From Clostridia bacterium (GTDB taxonomy: Bacteria > Bacillota > Clostridia > Oscillospirales > CAG-272), in the NCBI GenBank assembly GCA_017520365.1, contig JAFXFQ010000129.1, positions 1-8,075 on the forward strand: a stretch of DNA of 8,075 nucleotides, given 5' to 3'. A program made the position numbers and the translations under genes. Below are positions 5,401 to 8,075 of the stretch, in pieces. Every line of letters begins with the position of its first letter. The stretch's first letter is position 1. The notes under the pieces were generated by a model. It was not told the origin of the DNA, made no database searches, and saw nothing but the letters and a program-made list of their open reading frames with translations.

Positions 5401-7551
5401 ATGGACATTTTACAGAGACTTTCAGAGGAGCTTAGCATAAAGCTTCCTCAGATCGAGGCAACGGTAAAGCTTCTCGACGAGGGCAACACCGTGCCCTTCA
5501 TTTCAAGATACCGCAAGGAGGTAACGGGAGGTCTTGACGACACCCAGCTCCGTACTCTTTGCGACAGACTCAACTACCTGAGAAATCTTGAGGAAAAAAA
5601 GCAGGACGTAAAGAATCTTATCGAAGCCCAGGGGCTTCTCACCCCCGAGCTCGTTGAAGCAATAGACGCGGCTGAGACAGTCACCGAGGTGGACGATATA
5701 TACCGTCCCTTCCGCCCGAAAAGAAAAACAAGGGCAAGCGTGGCAAAGGAAAAGGGGTTGGAGCCCCTGGCTCTCCTCATTCTTGAGCAGAAGGAAGAGT
5801 ATTCCCCCTCTATCGAAGAGGCCGCTGAGAGCTTTACAGACACCGAAAAGGGCGTTGAGAGCGCCGCTGAAGCAATTGCAGGCGCAAAGGACATCATTGC
5901 TGAAATGATCTCTGACAACGCAGACTACCGCCGCGAGATCCGCCGCCTTACGTTTATGAACGGAACCATCACCTCAAAGCAGGCCGGTGAGGGCGAAAGC
6001 GTTTACGAGCAGTACTACGATTTTTCCGAAGCTGTGAAGGCAGTTCCTCCCCACCGAGTCCTTGCCATGAACCGAGGCGAGAAGGAGGAGATGCTGAAGG
6101 TGGACATCAAGGTAGATTCCGACATCATCCTGAACTACCTTTTCCATATGGCTATCACCAACTACAAGTCCTCCGCATTCCGTTACATTGCAAGCGCAAT
6201 CTGCGACAGCTACGACAGACTGATAGCTCCCTCCATCGAGCGCGAGATCCGCTCCACCCTCTTTGACGATGCCAGCGAGAGCGCCATCAAGCTCTTCTCC
6301 GAGAACCTGAAAAACCTTCTCATGCAGGCACCCATAAAGGGCAAGACCGTGCTGGGATACGACCCCGGCTACCGTACCGGCTGCAAGCTGGCGGTAGTCG
6401 ATAAAACAGGTATGGTGCTTGATACCGCAGTCATCTATCCTACAAAGCCCCACGAGAGGATCCCACAGTCCAAGAGGATCGTTCTCGACCTTATAAGAAA
6501 GTACGACATAGACATCGTTTCCATCGGTAACGGTACCGCAAGCGCGGAAAGTGAGCTCTTTATCGCCGAGACTCTCAAGGAGTGCCCCCGTGATACGAAG
6601 TACATTATCGTTTCCGAGTCCGGCGCATCCGTTTACTCTGCCTCCAAGCAGGGCGCTGAGGAGTTCCCCGATTTTGACGTTACTCAGCGAAGCGCCGTGT
6701 CCATCGCAAGACGACTTCAGGACCCTCTTGCAGAGCTTGTTAAAATCGATCCCAAGGCCATAGGCGTCGGTCAGTACCAGCACGATATGAAGCAGGCTCG
6801 GCTTGACGAGGCCCTTTCCGGCGTTGTTGAGGACTGCGTTAACTCCGTAGGTGTTGACCTGAACACCGCATCCTACTCACTCCTCTCCTACATTGCGGGA
6901 ATCAATACAACAGCCGCAAAGAATATAGTCAAATACCGTGACGAAAACGGCGAATTCAAGTCCCGTTCCGCAGTAAAGAAGGTGCCTCGTATCGGTGATA
7001 AGGCTTATCAGCAGTGCGCAGGCTTCCTCCGTGTACCGGGTTCAAAGGAGATCCTTGACAACACAGGAGTTCACCCCGAATCCTACGAGGCGGCAAAGGC
7101 GCTTATGGCTGAGTTCGGCTACACCGCGGCAGATGTTTGCGGCGGCCTCAAAACTCTCCGCCGAGAGGTAACGGCCAAGGGAAGCGCTCTCGTTGCAGAA
7201 AAGCTCGGCATCGGCGAACCCACTCTCATGGACATCGTCGGAGAGCTTGAAAAGCCCGGCCGCGATATCCGAGACAGCCTTACAGCTCCCGTTCTTCGCG
7301 ACAAGGTCATCGAGATACAGGATCTTGAGCCGGGTATGATAATGAAGGGCACCGTTCGCAATGTTATCGACTTCGGTGCATTCGTCGATATCGGCGTTCA
7401 TCAGGACGGACTCGTGCATATCTCCGAGATCTGTGATAAGTTTATCAAGCATCCGTCAGAGAAGCTCTCCGTCGGAGACATCGTAACAGTCAAGATAAAG
7501 TCCGTTGACGTTAAGAAAAAGCGCATCGGCCTTACCATGAAAGATCTCTGA
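5401..7551 (+). CDS. tex: Tex family RNA-binding transcription accessory protein
   Basis: Cytoplasmic nucleic-acid-binding protein related to the core of eukaryotic Spt6. In bacteria it affects transcription, RNA turnover or stress tolerance in a species-dependent way, and the precise role is not settled. 716 residues, the usual length. Domains in order: a helical Tex N-terminal region (1 to about 310; VPFISRYRKEVTGGLDD at 31-47 is characteristic); a YqgF/RNase H-like domain (about 317-440; GYDPGYRTGCKLAVVD, SIGNGTASAESE); helix-hairpin-helix repeats (about 485-560; NTASYSLLSYIAGI, RIGDKAYQQCAGFLR); and a C-terminal S1 domain (about 645-714; GTVRNVIDFGAFVDIGVHQDGLVHIS). No frameshift is seen. 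Ribosome site AAGAGG (5390-5395) lies five bases before ATG. Probably co-transcribed with rsuA. Its stop codon lies within an AT-rich palindrome. Confidence 0.97.
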   Translation: MDILQRLSEELSIKLPQIEATVKLLDEGNTVPFISRYRKEVTGGLDDTQLRTLCDRLNYLRNLEEKKQDVKNLIEAQGLLTPELVEAIDAAETVTEVDDIYRPFRPKRKTRASVAKEKGLEPLALLILEQKEEYSPSIEEAAESFTDTEKGVESAAEAIAGAKDIIAEMISDNADYRREIRRLTFMNGTITSKQAGEGESVYEQYYDFSEAVKAVPPHRVLAMNRGEKEEMLKVDIKVDSDIILNYLFHMAITNYKSSAFRYIASAICDSYDRLIAPSIEREIRSTLFDDASESAIKLFSENLKNLLMQAPIKGKTVLGYDPGYRTGCKLAVVDKTGMVLDTAVIYPTKPHERIPQSKRIVLDLIRKYDIDIVSIGNGTASAESELFIAETLKECPRDTKYIIVSESGASVYSASKQGAEEFPDFDVTQRSAVSIARRLQDPLAELVKIDPKAIGVGQYQHDMKQARLDEALSGVVEDCVNSVGVDLNTASYSLLSYIAGINTTAAKNIVKYRDENGEFKSRSAVKKVPRIGDKAYQQCAGFLRVPGSKEILDNTGVHPESYEAAKALMAEFGYTAADVCGGLKTLRREVTAKGSALVAEKLGIGEPTLMDIVGELEKPGRDIRDSLTAPVLRDKVIEIQDLEPGMIMKGTVRNVIDFGAFVDIGVHQDGLVHISEICDKFIKHPSEKLSVGDIVTVKIKSVDVKKKRIGLTMKDL

Positions 7552-7570
7552 TTTTAATATTATTAAAATC
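7550..7570. repeat. AT-rich palindrome spanning the tex stop
   Basis: Seen: GATTTTAAT (7550-7558), ATT, ATTAAAATC (7562-7570): a perfect 9-bp inverted repeat that starts on the last two bases of the tex TGA. With only one G-C pair and no following T-run it is a poor intrinsic terminator, but it may mark the 3' end of the tex mRNA or a protein-binding site. Confidence 0.55.
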
Positions 7571-7599
7571 TATCAAGGTCAAAAAGCATCATTTAAACA

Positions 7600-7635
7600 G
7601 CTATTTTGTACCCGAATAGCAATTTGCACAAATAG
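7600..7635. repeat. Overlapping inverted repeats between tex and the ABC gene
   Basis: Seen: GCTATT (7600-7605) pairs with AATAGC (7615-7620) around a 9-base loop. The same left arm, CTATTTTGT (7601-7609), can instead pair with ACAAATAG (7628-7635) with one bulged base. Neither is followed by a strong T-run. They lie upstream of the ABC-gene promoter, so they could be operator half-sites or a weak 3' end for tex. The remainder of 7571-7663 is AT-rich with nothing I can name. Confidence 0.35.
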
Positions 7636-7663
7636 ATTTAATCAATTTTGGAGAAAAAACATC

Positions 7664-7692
7664 TTTAAATTGTGACTAATTGCTGTTATAAT
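7664..7692 (+). promoter_or_regulatory. Extended -10 promoter for the ABC ATPase gene
   Basis: Seen: -10 TATAAT (7687-7692, perfect) preceded by TG at 7684-7685 (TGTTATAAT), and -35 TTTAAA (7664-7669) at a 17-base spacing. The predicted start is near 7699, leaving a leader of about 52 bases. I saw no clear catabolite-response (cre) palindrome overlapping it. Confidence 0.83.
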
Positions 7693-7706
7693 AAACCATA
7701 GTAATG

Positions 7707-7722
7707 TGCGGTGTCATCCGCA
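7707..7722 (+). other. Leader hairpin upstream of the ABC ATPase gene
   Basis: Seen: TGCGG (7707-7711), loop TGTCAT, CCGCA (7718-7722). It is a short, GC-rich stem about 8 bases after the predicted transcript start and 14 bases before the ribosome site AAGGAGG. A 5'-proximal hairpin like this may stabilise the mRNA. It does not overlap the ribosome site, and I see no riboswitch consensus. Confidence 0.5.
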
Positions 7723-7750
7723 ATAGTGAACTGCCAAGGAGGATATTTAA

Positions 7751-8075
7751 ATGGCAAGTGTATCCCTTAAGCATATTTATAAGAAGTACCCCGGCGGCGT
7801 AACAGCCGTTTCCGACTTCTGTCTTGAGATCAAGGACAAGGAGTTCCTCATTCTCGTAGGTCCTTCCGGTTGCGGTAAGACAACAACTCTCCGTATGATC
7901 GCAGGTCTTGAAGAGATCTCCGAAGGTGAGCTTTTCATCGGCGATAAGCTCGTAAACGACGTAGCTCCTAAGGACCGTGATATCGCGATGGTATTCCAGA
8001 ACTATGCGCTTTATCCTCATATGACCGTGTTTGATAACATGGCATTCGGTCTTAAGCTCCGCAAGACTCCCAAGG
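7751..8075 (+). CDS. ugpC: Sugar ABC importer ATPase, MsmK/UgpC type (partial)
   Basis: ATP-hydrolysing subunit of a carbohydrate or glycerol-phosphate importer (CUT1/MalK-like). Only the first 108 codons are inside the window; the gene runs off the right edge. Visible: Walker A GPSGCGKT (37-44), the Q-loop region VFQNYALYPHMTV (81-93) with Q83, and APKDRDIAM (72-80), which is typical of the MalK/UgpC/MsmK group. The signature LSGGQ, Walker B and the C-terminal regulatory OB-fold domain lie beyond the edge, so completeness is unknown. A perfect AAGGAGG (7736-7742) lies eight bases before ATG. It has its own promoter and no permease or binding-protein gene on its left. This fits the Gram-positive pattern of one shared ATPase energising several sugar importers, which is inference only. 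Symbol follows family naming; the substrate is not readable. Confidence 0.93.
   Translation, partial: MASVSLKHIYKKYPGGVTAVSDFCLEIKDKEFLILVGPSGCGKTTTLRMIAGLEEISEGELFIGDKLVNDVAPKDRDIAMVFQNYALYPHMTVFDNMAFGLKLRKTPK

Noticed and set aside
5974..6783. A 269-codon minus-strand open frame inside tex
   Set aside because: tex is intact with clear domains across this stretch; the antisense frame has no supporting start signal or recognisable domain.
7676..8020. A 114-codon minus-strand open frame opposite the ABC gene
   Set aside because: It overlaps the promoter, leader and clearly conserved ATPase coding sequence on the other strand. It is an antisense shadow.

Overview
The window looks like chromosomal DNA of an anaerobic Firmicute, most likely a Clostridia member of the Oscillospirales/Ruminococcaceae type. 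The grounds are strong AGGAGG-type ribosome sites, TTGACA/TATAAT-like promoters, moderate base composition, and the gene order tilS-hpt-ftsH, which is conserved across Bacillota. The exact lineage is inference; no rRNA or other marker is present. I see no CRISPR array, tRNA, rRNA, transposase or phage gene.

Layout. Bases 1-172 carry no gene I can support but are packed with inverted repeats, ending in a strong plus-strand intrinsic terminator (134-170). Bases 173-4407 are a minus-strand operon, read right to left: a 67-residue putative membrane protein, tilS (tRNA-Ile lysidine synthetase), hpt (hypoxanthine phosphoribosyltransferase) and ftsH (membrane AAA+ zinc protease). The genes are tightly packed: the small ORF stop abuts the tilS ribosome site, tilS and hpt overlap as ATGA, and 29 bases separate hpt from ftsH. 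A consensus-like promoter at 4510-4538 drives the operon leftward. A second strong promoter (4556-4584) lies back to back with it and drives rsuA (16S rRNA pseudouridine synthase) and tex (S1-domain RNA-binding protein) rightward. After tex comes a 199-base gap with an AT-rich palindrome, a further extended -10 promoter and a leader hairpin. It is followed by the first 108 codons of a MsmK/UgpC-type sugar ABC importer ATPase that runs off the right edge.

How they fit together. Most genes serve translation and its quality control: decoding of AUA codons (TilS), 16S modification (RsuA), RNA-associated transcription/translation support (Tex) and membrane protein turnover (FtsH), plus purine salvage (Hpt). 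In Bacillus subtilis TilS and HprT are reported to act together on ftsH expression, so the preserved order here may be functional.

Two start codons need care. tilS most probably begins at a TTG (4189), not at the upstream ATG at 4279. rsuA most probably begins at the ATG at 4614, not 4608. I found no convincing new multi-gene system. The least explained items are the structured block at 1-172, the small membrane ORF ahead of tilS, and the closely spaced divergent promoters.
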